Below, piece after piece: positions 17,190 to 26,620 of a stretch of 50,715 nucleotides of DNA. The stretch comes from Anaerolineaceae bacterium. GTDB taxonomy: Bacteria > Chloroflexota > Anaerolineae > Anaerolineales > Anaerolineaceae. Each line of letters opens with the position of its first letter. The stretch's first letter is position 1. The stretch lies in NCBI GenBank assembly GCA_003524305.1, contig DQHW01000029.1, positions 146,920 to 197,634 on the forward strand. Direction: 5' to 3'. A program made the position numbers and the translations under genes. Below the pieces are notes generated by a model. The model worked only from the letters and a program-made list of their open reading frames with translations, did not search any database and was not told the origin of the DNA.

Positions 17190-17897
17190 GTTCTGAGAGT
17201 TCAGGACGTAGAAAATACACTTGCAATAACTGAGCAATTGTTTAAAGAGAAAGGACTTGACTCAGCATGGACTAGAGTTATTGCTGTAGTTGTTCAACCG
17301 GGTATAGACTATGGTGACAATTTTTTTGTTCATTATGATAGAAATCTGGCACATGATCTCTCACGTTTTATTGAAACGCAGCCTTTGATCTACGAAGCTC
17401 ATTCAACAGATTATCAATCGCCAAAAGCTCTGTCTGGTTTGATTGAAGATCACTTTGCTATATTAAAGGTTGGCCCGGCATTAACTTCTGCATTTCGTGA
17501 GGCAGTTTTCTCTTTGGCATTGATTGAGAACGAACTCATTCCCAAAAAACTGCAATCCAATTTAGTCACTGTTATTAATAAAGATATGATCAAGAACCCA
17601 AAGTATTGGGGAAAATATTTCAAGGGCAGCAACTTGGAAGTAACCCTGGCTCGAAAATATAGCTTAAGCGATAGAATCCGATATTACTGGATGGATTCTT
17701 CTGTTCAAAACTCCTTGAATCGATTGATATTGAACTTAACTGACATTCAAATACCAGGACAAGTATTACATCAATATGGCTTAATTGAAACTGATGAAGC
17801 AATCCCTTCCAAAAATTCCATTTCACCGCAAGCAATTATTATAAACAGAATCGATGAGGTATTGCAGAAGTATAGGGTAGCTTGTCAGTCAGAATGA
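17190..17897 (+). pseudogene. 5'-truncated gatZ/kbaZ (tagatose-bisphosphate aldolase non-catalytic subunit)
   Basis: The frame encodes the C-terminal half of a GatZ/KbaZ-type protein: WTRVIAVVVQPGIDYGD, LIYEAHSTDYQSPKAL, DHFAILKVGPALTSAFREAV, ARKYSLSDRIRYYW and a terminal block LINRID-like (IIINRIDEVLQKYRVACQ). Full-length relatives have about 420-430 residues; here homology begins near VQDVENTLA, so roughly the first 190 residues are missing. Upstream bases in frame soon reach a stop at 17166 and have no ribosome site or proper start. The remaining frame is intact, which suggests a recent loss. No gatY/kbaY partner is seen. GatZ normally supports tagatose-1,6-bisphosphate cleavage to two trioses. 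Confidence 0.85.
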
Positions 17898-18123
17898 AAT
17901 ATCAAATGAGAAAAAAATTCGAATCCGAAATCATTCCGAATACCAATTAGAATCTGTTACGATAGCCATTGCAAATGTTAAGAAAGTGTAATGATAGTCA
18001 GCAATTCCACACAAAGAATTATTTTTATTAAACCCAACAATGTTCTCAATAAAAAAACAAAAAGTTATGGATAGTGACGATATCCAATTATGCAACAGTA
18101 ACTGACTTTACAAAATTTCATAC

Positions 18124-18152
18124 TTGAAATATAGTAAAGAACTGGGTATACT
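18124..18152 (+). promoter_or_regulatory. Sigma-70-like promoter before class II aldolase
   Basis: TTGAAA (18124-18129) and TATACT (18147-18152) are 17 bases apart, an ideal spacing, about 45 bases before the aldolase start at 18197. The surrounding stretch 17898-18196 is AT-rich and otherwise empty. This is the likely start of the glycyl-radical sugar operon. Confidence 0.65.
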
Positions 18153-18196
18153 CTTTCTGAAATCATCAAATGCAATTTAAAAATATTGGAGAATTT

Positions 18197-18844
18197 ATGC
18201 TTCTACACGATGAAAGATGTGCAATCGTTGAGTTTGGGCGAAAGTTAATTTCTGCTCAGTTGACTACGGGTTCTGGTGGCAATTTATCGATTATCAATCG
18301 AAAAGAAAATTTAATTGCTATTAAACCCACTGGGGTTGACTATCTTATTATGAAACCTGAAGATATTGTGGTCGTAAACCCTGATGGAAAAGTAGTTGAT
18401 GGTGACTTGCTGCCTTCAAGTGAAATCCGGTTTCACTTGGCATTAATGAAACACCGTCTGGATATTAATGCAGTGGTTCATACACATCAGGTTTATGCAA
18501 CCACGATTGCATGCATGGGGTGGGAGCTTCCCGCTGTTCATTATCTGATTGGTTATTCTGGAAACAAAGTTCCTTTAGCTCCATACGCCACATTTGGAAC
18601 ACAAGAACTTTCAGAAAACATTGTCAAATCGATTGGTAATTACAATGCTTGTTTGATGGCCAATCACGGGATAGTTGCTGTTGGAGTTGATATCAGTTCT
18701 GCATTTGCCACTGTTGAAGAATTGGAACTGGTTTCGAGATTGTATTATCAAACGAAGTGCATGGGAAACCCTCTTATTCTTTCTGATGGTGAAATGATGA
18801 TTATTGGAGAACGGTTCAAAACATACGGTCAACAGAAACATTAA
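18197..18844 (+). CDS. Class II (zinc) aldolase of the FucA/RhaD/AraD family
   Basis: About 215 residues, normal for L-fuculose-1-phosphate aldolases. The metal site is visible as VVHTHQVYAT (two His) and ANHGIVAVG (third His), with the catalytic Glu in SSEIRFHLAL. TTGSGGNLSI is the phosphate-binding loop. Enzymes of this family cleave ketose-1-phosphates to dihydroxyacetone phosphate and an aldehyde, or epimerise ribulose-5-phosphate. The ATG at 18197 is chosen because GGAG is five bases upstream. It lies before the importer and the kinase of the rhamnulokinase type, so a kinase-aldolase pair acting on one ketose is likely. Confidence 0.85.
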   Translation: MLLHDERCAIVEFGRKLISAQLTTGSGGNLSIINRKENLIAIKPTGVDYLIMKPEDIVVVNPDGKVVDGDLLPSSEIRFHLALMKHRLDINAVVHTHQVYATTIACMGWELPAVHYLIGYSGNKVPLAPYATFGTQELSENIVKSIGNYNACLMANHGIVAVGVDISSAFATVEELELVSRLYYQTKCMGNPLILSDGEMMIIGERFKTYGQQKH

Positions 18845-19007
18845 CAAATTTTGAACAAAATTTCAACCATATTATGGTTACTCCCTGAAAATTTATTTGT
18901 TTGATTGACTGTGAAAACTGGTCAGAAAGAGAGACACTGAACAATTCCTGGGTGAAGAACTATTTCGATAATCACAAAAATAAATATTGAATACAAAGGA
19001 GAATGAA

Positions 19008-20036
19008 ATGAAGAATATTGTTAAAATTTTCGCGTTTGTTGTTGTTGTAACCATGGTCTTTGCAATCGCAGGTTGCGCTACCGCTCCAGTAGCAACTGAA
19101 GCCCCTGCTGCCGCTGCAGTTGCCACTGATGCATCTGTCGCCACAGATGCCCCTGCAAAAGAAATCACCATTGGTTTCATCCCAATGACCCTTGAAAATG
19201 AATATTTTATTACCATGGTGAATGCAGCCAAACAAGAAGCGGAAAAAATGGGTGTTACGCTGATCGTCCAGGCTGGAACATCCCACGGATCTGCTGAAGA
19301 ACAGTTGCAAATTATTGAGACTATGATCACTAATAAAGTGGATGCTATTTGTATCGTCCCCAGCAGCTCAGAGAGTTTGATGCCTGCCTTGAAAATGGCT
19401 GAAGAAGCTGGTATCCCCGTAATCAATCTCGATACCAAGATTGATGCAGATTTAGTTGCAAGCAATGGTCTCAAGGTTGTTCCTTTCATCGGAACGAACA
19501 ATTATGACGGAGCCAAAATTGCTGGCGAATATGCCTTAACCTTAACCGGTGGCGCAGGTAAAGTCGCTATTCTCACTGGTATTGCTGGTCAACAAAACGC
19601 TGCAGATCGCCGCAATGGTTTCTTTGATGCCATCGATGGTAAATTGGAAGTCGTCGCTGAACAGTCTGCCGATTGGGAAGTTGAAAAAGGCTACAATGCA
19701 GCTCAAAATATCATCACGGCTAACCCTGAAATCGTAATGATTTTTGCTGGCAACGACAATATGGCCTTGGGCGCATATCGTGCAGCCAAAGAAGCCGGCA
19801 AAGAAATCACTGTGATTGGTTATGATGCTGTCAGCGATGCTCTTACCAGTATCCAAAACGGTGAAATGTCCGCTACTATTGCACAATTCCCCGCTGAAAT
19901 GGGAATCCAGGGTGTGGATGCTGCAATCGCTTTGATCAATGGCGGCACAATGCCTGATGAAACTTTCACAAAAACAGAATTAATCACTATCGACAACGTT
20001 GCTGACTTCGTAACCTATCTTGCTCAATTCAAATAA
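19008..20036 (+). CDS. Sugar-binding lipoprotein of second ribose-type ABC importer
   Basis: About 342 residues with a signal segment and lipobox AIAGC, then an Ala/Thr/Val-rich linker before the mature domain ITIGFIPMTLENEYFITMV. The fold is the ribose/galactose-type periplasmic binding family (for example VDAICIVPSSSESLMPAL and MIFAGNDNMALGAYRAAKEA). The ATG at 19008 has AAAGGAG upstream. It serves with the ATPase at 25124-26620 and permease at 26620-27576, which are separated from it by the glycyl radical enzyme, activase and kinase genes. A 14-pair hairpin follows the gene. Confidence 0.9.
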   Translation: MKNIVKIFAFVVVVTMVFAIAGCATAPVATEAPAAAAVATDASVATDAPAKEITIGFIPMTLENEYFITMVNAAKQEAEKMGVTLIVQAGTSHGSAEEQLQIIETMITNKVDAICIVPSSSESLMPALKMAEEAGIPVINLDTKIDADLVASNGLKVVPFIGTNNYDGAKIAGEYALTLTGGAGKVAILTGIAGQQNAADRRNGFFDAIDGKLEVVAEQSADWEVEKGYNAAQNIITANPEIVMIFAGNDNMALGAYRAAKEAGKEITVIGYDAVSDALTSIQNGEMSATIAQFPAEMGIQGVDAAIALINGGTMPDETFTKTELITIDNVADFVTYLAQFK

Positions 20037-20111
20037 TCCTTCTCTCCAAGAATAGTAATTAACAGATAGTGAATAAAATAAAAGTGCTCTGAATAGTATG
20101 TGGACCACAAA

Positions 20112-20143
20112 TAGACCTGGCGTAAGTTATTACGCCAGGTCTA
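20112..20143 (+). other. Perfect 14-pair stem-loop after binding-protein gene
   Basis: TAGACCTGGCGTAA pairs perfectly with TTACGCCAGGTCTA around a GTTA tetraloop. It lies about 75 bases after the binding-protein stop and about 90 before the glycyl radical enzyme gene. There is no T-run, so partial termination or mRNA stabilisation is more likely than full termination. The same arrangement follows the other two binding-protein genes. Confidence 0.7.
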
Positions 20144-20232
20144 CAGAACCCAAGAAATATGAATTTTGATGCTATCATTCAATTCTTTACCATTGTTAAA
20201 AAGTCAAGGACATATACTTACGGAGGTATATC

Positions 20233-22644
20233 ATGAATAAACGAATTACTGGTTTGCGAAACCGTTTCTTTGAGATAGTTCCTGAGGTTTGTCCTGAACG
20301 GGCACGTTATTTCACCGAATCCATGAAAGAAACTGAAGGTGAATACATTGCATTACGGCGTGCAAAGGCATTTGATAATGTTCTCAATAAAATGTCCATT
20401 TTTGTTGCTGATAATGAATTGGTTGTCGGAAACCAGGCCAGCAAACCCCGTTCCGCACCTGTTTATCCGGAATACTCTTATGAATGGATCATCAATGAAT
20501 TCAATGGCAAGCCTTATCCTCTTGATGAAAGACCTGGCGATCAATTCATTTGTACTGAAGAGACGAAAGATGAGATTCTAAGCTTGTTGGATTATTGGCG
20601 TGGAAAGACAGTCTACGAGAATTTACGCAAGAATTTGCCAGAGGAATGTAATCAAGCCTGGAATATGGTTGCAATAGATGATACCTGGGTCTCTTCCGCG
20701 GCGTTAGGCAACCATATGGTTGATTTTGAGTGGATATTAAAGGAAGGTCTCAACGGTGTTGTTGCAAGTGCCGAAAAAGCAATAAAAAAATTAGATCTCA
20801 CTCAACCTGATGCGATAAAGAAGCATTGGTTTTTGGAATCGGTAATTATTTCTAATAATGCAGCCATCAAGTTTGCTAATCGTTTTTCTGATGAATGCTT
20901 GTGGCTGGTTAAAACAGAAAAAGATCCAAAACGAAAAGCTGAATTAGAAAATCTAGCCAACATATGCCATAATGTTCCAGCTAATCCCGCAAAAACGTTT
21001 TGGGAAGGCATTCAGGCAGTTTGGTTTACATTATTATTGGTGCATATTGAATCAAATGGACATGCAAATTCGATTGGTCGATTTGACCAATACCTCTATG
21101 AGTTATACCAAAAAGATATCGCTGAAAAAAGAATTACACGCGAAGAAGCTCTTGAACTTGTTGAAGCCTTCATCATAAAATGCAATGAACTCAATAAGCT
21201 GCGTTCATGGCCGGATACATCCATGTTCCTGGGTTACCATATGGCAATTAATTTGGCTGTGGGAGGACAAACTGAAGACGGAAAGGACGCTGTTAACGAT
21301 CTTTCTTATATCATCTTGGAGGCTTGCGGAGATATAAAACTGTTTACTCCTTCAGTTTCAGTAAAATGGTTTGAAGGCACAGATGACAAATTTATCGAGA
21401 AAGCACTTGAAATAGTTCAAGACCATAAGGGTGGAATGCCTGCTTTCTACAATGACAAGGCATTCATCCGAACCTTGGTCGAAATGGGAATCGATAAAAA
21501 AGATGCCTGGAACTGGGCTCCCGTTGGCTGCATTGAAGCGACGATACCAGGAAAATGGGATTACGCTGCAAAGGGTCCATGGCTGAGTGTCGGAAAAATT
21601 CTTGAAATTACACTTAATAATGGAAAAGACCCCGCTTCTGGAACCACTCTTCTACCTGGAGATGGCGATTTAAGTACTTTAAAGTCTATGGATGAAGTTT
21701 TTTCAGCCTTCAAAAAACAACTCCACTATTTTATGGAGTTGCAGGTAATTACCGAACATATCAACGATGAAATGCACAAAGTCATCGATATCAATTCCTT
21801 TACCTCATCACTTGTACACGATTGTATCGAACGAGGTTTATCGCTCATTGAAGGCGGTTCTGTTTATTCCGCTGATGGTGGACCTACGGCTGGAACAATT
21901 ACAGCAGGTGATTCTCTGGCAGCGATTGAATATGTAGTATTTGAAAAGAAGCTTATTACCGGAGCTCAATTGTTGCATGCCCTTTCAACTAATTTTGAAG
22001 ATACTTCGACTTCACCTACGGGTGCAGAAATTCAACAGATTTTAATTAACAAAGCACCCAAATTCGGCAATGATGACGATAGGGCTGATAAATGGTCCAT
22101 AAAAGTAGCTGATTTTATTGGTTCCTCATATCGGAAGGATTTCAAAAATTCCCGCTATGGAAAAGGCCCGATACCATGTTGTTACTCATTCAGCCAGAGT
22201 CCAGTCACTGGCAATGTAGCATTTGGATCAGCTGTAGGAGCTACACCTAATGGCCGTAAGGCAGGAAAACCTGTCAACAATGGTATTTCTCCTTGTAATG
22301 GCAGTGAGGTGAATGGTGCCACCGCCGCGATTAACTCGGTAGCAAAAATGCCAAGTATTTGGTTCCAAAAAGGTGCAATATTCAATATGCGGTTGGGGAA
22401 TGGTGTTTTGACGACAAAAGAAGGGCGCCAACGCGTCACAAGTATGATCAAAGTCTTTTTTGAAAAATATGGTGAACAAATTCAATTTAATGTTATTGAT
22501 ACTGAGACACTACGTGATGCCAAGCTTCATCCAGAAAATTATCGAGATTTATTGGTCCGTGTTTCTGGATACAGTTGTTTATTTACCCCGCTTGATCCAC
22601 GTTGCCAAGATGATCTGATTGAACGATTGGAGTTGAATGTATGA
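20233..22644 (+). CDS. Glycyl radical enzyme, glycerol/diol dehydratase-like, substrate unassigned
   Basis: The 803-residue protein belongs to the pyruvate formate-lyase/diol dehydratase superfamily. The radical glycine is Gly779 in LLVRVSGYSCLF, and the active-site cysteine and base are Cys433 and Glu435 in APVGCIEATIPG. His161 (GNHMVDFEW) and His277 (ESNGHANSIGRFDQYLY) align with substrate-binding histidines of B12-independent glycerol dehydratase, but the Ser usual after the second His is Ala278. Such enzymes remove water or another group from a vicinal diol by radical chemistry and are killed by oxygen. The gene has GGAGG seven bases before ATG and overlaps its activase. Neighbouring kinase, aldolase and importer suggest a sugar, polyol or deoxysugar substrate. 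It is not identifiable as PFL, CutC or HypD. Confidence 0.88.
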   Translation: MNKRITGLRNRFFEIVPEVCPERARYFTESMKETEGEYIALRRAKAFDNVLNKMSIFVADNELVVGNQASKPRSAPVYPEYSYEWIINEFNGKPYPLDERPGDQFICTEETKDEILSLLDYWRGKTVYENLRKNLPEECNQAWNMVAIDDTWVSSAALGNHMVDFEWILKEGLNGVVASAEKAIKKLDLTQPDAIKKHWFLESVIISNNAAIKFANRFSDECLWLVKTEKDPKRKAELENLANICHNVPANPAKTFWEGIQAVWFTLLLVHIESNGHANSIGRFDQYLYELYQKDIAEKRITREEALELVEAFIIKCNELNKLRSWPDTSMFLGYHMAINLAVGGQTEDGKDAVNDLSYIILEACGDIKLFTPSVSVKWFEGTDDKFIEKALEIVQDHKGGMPAFYNDKAFIRTLVEMGIDKKDAWNWAPVGCIEATIPGKWDYAAKGPWLSVGKILEITLNNGKDPASGTTLLPGDGDLSTLKSMDEVFSAFKKQLHYFMELQVITEHINDEMHKVIDINSFTSSLVHDCIERGLSLIEGGSVYSADGGPTAGTITAGDSLAAIEYVVFEKKLITGAQLLHALSTNFEDTSTSPTGAEIQQILINKAPKFGNDDDRADKWSIKVADFIGSSYRKDFKNSRYGKGPIPCCYSFSQSPVTGNVAFGSAVGATPNGRKAGKPVNNGISPCNGSEVNGATAAINSVAKMPSIWFQKGAIFNMRLGNGVLTTKEGRQRVTSMIKVFFEKYGEQIQFNVIDTETLRDAKLHPENYRDLLVRVSGYSCLFTPLDPRCQDDLIERLELNV

Positions 22645-23549
22645 CAGGTATCATCTTCAGCATTGAGAGATATGCGATAGAAGATGGTCCTGGCATCCGC
22701 ACTCTGGTTTTTCTGAAGGGTTGTCCATTAATTTGTGAGTGGTGTTCAAACCCTGAGTCTCAACTGCATACACCAGAACTATTGTATTTTGATAATAAAT
22801 GTGTATCTTGTGGACGTTGCGTGAGTAATTGTCCACAAGGAGCCATTCACCATGATCGAAATTTTGGATTAATTACTGATCTTGATCGATGCACACTTTG
22901 CGGATTATGTGTTGAATATTGTTATTACAATGCTCGCGAATTGAGTGGCAAAGAAATGACCGTTGAGCAAGTGATGGGTATTGTCTTACGCGATAAGTTG
23001 TTTTACGACAAATCCAATGGTGGTTTGACTATATCAGGTGGTGAACCATTACTACAATCAGCCTTTGTCAGTGAACTTATTGAGGCTTGCAAAATTCAGG
23101 ATATTAGCACTGCCATTGAAACTTCGCTATATGCCGATGAACAAATTGTCGAACGAACATTGAATAATGTAGATCTAATTTTTGTGGATATCAAACATAT
23201 TGACATTTTTAAACACCTTGACCACACAGGTGTTAGCAATGAAAAAATACTAAACAATATTCGCCTGATTGACAGAATGAACAAAAATTTCATTATCCGC
23301 GTACCGTTTATTCCTGGAGTGAATGATGATATTGAAACGCAGCGACAAATCTATAAATGGGCTGCTCAATTGAAAAACCTGAAACATATTGAAATCCTTC
23401 CATACCATCGATTGGGAATGGGAAAGTACCGGGCCTTGGGTAGAGAATATCCAATGGGAGATCTAAAGCCCGTATTAAAGAAAGAGCTTTTATTTCTTTC
23501 TGAAATCGGAAAAGAATGTGGTGTTGAAGTAAGAATTGGTGCTTTATAA
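22641..23549 (+). CDS. Glycyl radical enzyme activating enzyme (radical SAM)
   Basis: The 302-residue protein begins GIIFSIERYAIEDGPGIRT and has the radical SAM cysteines in LKGCPLICEWCSNPE (Cx3Cx2C). An inserted ferredoxin-like domain carries two 4Fe-4S motifs, CVSCGRCVSNCP and CTLCGLCVEYC, typical of activases for the non-PFL glycyl radical enzymes. LTISGGEPLLQ is the SAM-binding GGE motif. It cleaves S-adenosylmethionine to place the radical on Gly779 of the enzyme encoded just upstream. The genes overlap by four bases (ATGA), so they are translated together. Confidence 0.93.
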   Translation: MTGIIFSIERYAIEDGPGIRTLVFLKGCPLICEWCSNPESQLHTPELLYFDNKCVSCGRCVSNCPQGAIHHDRNFGLITDLDRCTLCGLCVEYCYYNARELSGKEMTVEQVMGIVLRDKLFYDKSNGGLTISGGEPLLQSAFVSELIEACKIQDISTAIETSLYADEQIVERTLNNVDLIFVDIKHIDIFKHLDHTGVSNEKILNNIRLIDRMNKNFIIRVPFIPGVNDDIETQRQIYKWAAQLKNLKHIEILPYHRLGMGKYRALGREYPMGDLKPVLKKELLFLSEIGKECGVEVRIGAL

Positions 23550-23576
23550 AAAATTTACTGTCTTAGAGGACTTTGC

Positions 23577-25055
23577 ATGGTAACCCTAACTAAATCAATA
23601 AACTGCGTTGCTTTTGATTGTGGAAATTCTTCATTACGTACTGTGGTGGGTGAGTACGATGGGAAAGGCGTGAAAACTGATGTGGTTTCCCAGATTCCAA
23701 ATTCTTCTATAGAGATTAATGGTCTGTATTATTGGGATATCCTGTATATATTTGAGGGGTTGAAACAAGGTTTAAAAGCAGCGGTTTCGCAATATAAAAA
23801 AATAGATTCAATTGGAATTTGCGCTTGGGGCGTTGACTTCGGATTATTGGATGTTAACGGATTCTTACTTTCAAATCCTTTATCTTATAGAAATGGTATT
23901 GGTGATGAAGAAATATCCAAATTGAGCGATAGCGAAAAAAAATGGATGTTTGAGCAAACGGGTATTCAAAATAATCGCATCAATTCACTTTACCAGCTTT
24001 GTGGCATAAAACGGATCATGCCTGAGATGTATGGAATCTCAAAGCACTTACTTATGATTCCAGATTTATTAGGCTATTTGTTTACTGGTTCAATGAACAC
24101 TGAATTCACGATTGCAAGCTCAACACAAATGTTGGATGTGAAATCAGGCGATTATCAACCGGAGGTTCTGAATCGATTTGGTCTGGATATAAATTTACTC
24201 TTACCAATAAAACAACACGGTGAAGTAACTGGAATCTTAAAGGATTCCATTGCAAAGGAATTGGGAATTGAACCATGCCCCGTGATCTGTGTTCCATCAC
24301 ATGATACAGCGTGTGCTGTGACTTCAGTTCCAACACCGGATGATGATTTTGTCTTCATTAGTTCCGGAACATGGTCTTTAATTGGCACAGAGCTAGAAAA
24401 ACCTCTTGTCAATCAGATTGTTTATGAACGTGATTTCGCAAATGAAGGTGGTGTTTTTAATTCAATAACCTTGTTAAAAAACTCTGCAGGAATGTTTATT
24501 CTCCAATGTATCAAAAAAGAACTAGAAACATCAGGGACGAAACTTGATTGGGATGAAATTGTTAAAATGGCACGAGAATACAAAGGAGAAATTCGTCTTT
24601 TTAACCCCAATTCTTCAGAGTTGTTCAATCCAAAGAGCATGATTAATGCGATCCAGAACTTAATCGACTCACATGAGAATTCTACTGAGCAAGTTATAGC
24701 GTCTGCTTACACTTCACTTGCGTATTCATATCGCTATGCAATCGAACAAATTCAAGAAATTACCGGAATAAATTATAAGTCACTCTATATCGTAGGTGGG
24801 GGTTCTCAAAATGCATATTTGAATCAATTGACTGCAAACATAATTGGAAAAACTGTGGTTGCGGGTCCGAAAGAAGCCACTTCACTGGGAAACATCGGTA
24901 TTCAATTGGTACATCATATAGGTGATTTTGATTTGAAGGAAATCAGAGAATTAGTCAGGTGTTCTGATGAGATAACTGATTTTGAACCTCAACTATCAAT
25001 AAATGGCAGCAACAACGATTTATTATTCGAAAAATTTAAATCATTAATTGACTAA
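23577..25055 (+). CDS. FGGY-family carbohydrate kinase, rhamnulokinase-like
   Basis: The 492-residue protein has the two-domain FGGY architecture: the phosphate 1 loop AFDCGNSSLRTVVGEY, and ICAWGVDFGLLDVNGFLLSN, which is the rhamnulokinase (RhaB) signature. VPSHDTACAVTSVP carries the catalytic Asp and ISSGTWSLIGTE the adenosine-side loop. It would phosphorylate C1 of a ketose such as rhamnulose, or of a deoxyketose made by the radical enzyme. No rhamnose isomerase is encoded in the window, which argues against plain rhamnose use. The ATG follows GAGG by eight bases, 27 bases after the activase gene. Confidence 0.88.
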   Translation: MVTLTKSINCVAFDCGNSSLRTVVGEYDGKGVKTDVVSQIPNSSIEINGLYYWDILYIFEGLKQGLKAAVSQYKKIDSIGICAWGVDFGLLDVNGFLLSNPLSYRNGIGDEEISKLSDSEKKWMFEQTGIQNNRINSLYQLCGIKRIMPEMYGISKHLLMIPDLLGYLFTGSMNTEFTIASSTQMLDVKSGDYQPEVLNRFGLDINLLLPIKQHGEVTGILKDSIAKELGIEPCPVICVPSHDTACAVTSVPTPDDDFVFISSGTWSLIGTELEKPLVNQIVYERDFANEGGVFNSITLLKNSAGMFILQCIKKELETSGTKLDWDEIVKMAREYKGEIRLFNPNSSELFNPKSMINAIQNLIDSHENSTEQVIASAYTSLAYSYRYAIEQIQEITGINYKSLYIVGGGSQNAYLNQLTANIIGKTVVAGPKEATSLGNIGIQLVHHIGDFDLKEIRELVRCSDEITDFEPQLSINGSNNDLLFEKFKSLID

Positions 25056-25123
25056 TTATTGATCAAAATCAAAATGGTATTGTTATTGAATAAAGTTCAT
25101 CAAAATTGGCGTGGAGTAGGCAA

Positions 25124-26620
25124 ATGAGTGATTATTTACTTGAAATGAAAAACATCTGCAAAGAATTTTCGGGGGTAAAAGTTCTTCGCGATGTGACATT
25201 CAATGTGCTGCCAGGTGAAGTCCATGTTCTGCTTGGTGAAAATGGAGCTGGAAAATCAACATTAATCAAGATACTCTCTGGTGCCTACACAAAAACAAGT
25301 GGAGAGATTTTTATTGATGGCAAGTCGGCTGATATAAATACACCAACTGATGCATTTGGATATGGCATTGGAGTGATATATCAGGAGTTCAATTTAAATC
25401 CCTTCATGTCTGTTTATGAAAACTTGTTCCTCGGGAAAGAATATACCAATTCACTTGGTTTTATTGATCAACAAAGATGTATCAAAGAAACGGAAGTTGC
25501 GCTTAAACGGGTAGGTTTGGATGTCTCACCAAAAACGATTGTTAAAACTCTATCTGTTGCACAAATGCAATTGGTTGAAATTGCCAAAGCAATAATGTCT
25601 AATGTAAAACTTCTTGTTTTTGATGAACCAACCGCAACACTTACTGAAACAGAAATAAAAATATTGTTTACCATTATTGAAGAGCTAAAAGCTGCGGGTA
25701 TCGGTATTATTTACATCTCTCATCGGATGAAGGAATTAAAACAAATCGGTGACCGATGTACTGTTTTACGCGATGGTGGATATATCGACACTGTCATATT
25801 GAAAGAAGTTGAAGATTGCGACTTAGTAAAGATGATGGTTGGTCGCAATGTTGAACTGAATAAGCGCGAAAATCACTTTAACTCTGAAGAAGAAATTATT
25901 CGGGTTGAAGGATTGCACTGTGCAAGGAGAGTAAAAGACGCCAACTTTACTTTACGAAGAGGTGAGATTCTGGGAGTCGCTGGTCTGGTAGGATCCGGAC
26001 GGACAGAATTAGCAAAGTGTATTATTGGTGAATACAAATCATCAGCCGGCTCAATTTTCGTCAAAGGCAAGAAAGCCAAAATCAATAATCCGTGCGATGC
26101 CATGAAATATGGAATTGTATACCTGAGTGAAGATCGAAAAAATGAAGGTCTAATTTTAATGCACAGTGTAAAGACCAATTCCACTCTTTCCAGCCTGGAT
26201 AAATTCATCAAAGCAGGTTTGATCAGCTTATCAATGGAAAGAGACTGCGCGAATTCTCTAGTCAAGCAGTTCAATATAAAAACGAATGGTTTGGGAATGC
26301 TTCTCAAGAACTTAAGCGGGGGGAACCAACAAAAGGTTGTTATTGCCAAATGGGTTAATTCTGGGGCAGATGTTTATATTTTTGATGAACCCACGCGTGG
26401 AATTGATGTAGGTGCTCGACAAGAAATTTACAACATCATGGATGATTTGGTTCAAGCGGGAGCATCAATCATCATGATCAGTTCGGATTTGGTAGAGATC
26501 ATCAGAATGTCAGATAAGGTGCTGGTCATGCATCAAGGAACTGTCACAGGAATATTGGAAAATGATGCTGAACTAAGTCAAGAAAAAATACTAAATTATG
26601 CGATCGGGAGAAATTATTAA
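25124..26620 (+). CDS. Ribose-type ABC transporter ATPase, second system (RbsA-like)
   Basis: About 498 residues with two nucleotide-binding domains: Walker A LLGENGAGKSTLIKIL and Walker B LLVFDEPTATLTETE in the first, then GVAGLVGSGRTELAKC and LSGGNQQKVVIAKWV with VYIFDEPTRGIDVGARQE in the second. The ATG at 25124 is preferred over a TTG six codons earlier because GGAG is eight bases upstream of it. The stop overlaps the start of the permease (TAATG), showing translational coupling. It energises the importer whose binding protein is encoded at 19008-20036. Confidence 0.92.
   Translation: MSDYLLEMKNICKEFSGVKVLRDVTFNVLPGEVHVLLGENGAGKSTLIKILSGAYTKTSGEIFIDGKSADINTPTDAFGYGIGVIYQEFNLNPFMSVYENLFLGKEYTNSLGFIDQQRCIKETEVALKRVGLDVSPKTIVKTLSVAQMQLVEIAKAIMSNVKLLVFDEPTATLTETEIKILFTIIEELKAAGIGIIYISHRMKELKQIGDRCTVLRDGGYIDTVILKEVEDCDLVKMMVGRNVELNKRENHFNSEEEIIRVEGLHCARRVKDANFTLRRGEILGVAGLVGSGRTELAKCIIGEYKSSAGSIFVKGKKAKINNPCDAMKYGIVYLSEDRKNEGLILMHSVKTNSTLSSLDKFIKAGLISLSMERDCANSLVKQFNIKTNGLGMLLKNLSGGNQQKVVIAKWVNSGADVYIFDEPTRGIDVGARQEIYNIMDDLVQAGASIIMISSDLVEIIRMSDKVLVMHQGTVTGILENDAELSQEKILNYAIGRNY

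Noticed and set aside
18893..19501. 202-codon open frame antisense to the binding-protein gene
   Set aside because: Shadow of the Ala/Thr-rich lipoprotein coding sequence; low-complexity product and no ribosome site.
20112..20143. Stem-loop as a rho-independent terminator
   Set aside because: Perfect stem but no T-run after it, and genes of the same operon follow; described as a stabiliser or attenuator instead.
20233..22644. Radical enzyme as isethionate sulfite-lyase acting after the sulfo-transketolase operon
   Set aside because: Attractive because it would link two operons, but the neighbours are sugar kinase, aldolase and sugar importer, and the Cys loop (GCIEAT) and C-terminal blocks did not match what I recall of IslA. 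Not excluded without alignment.
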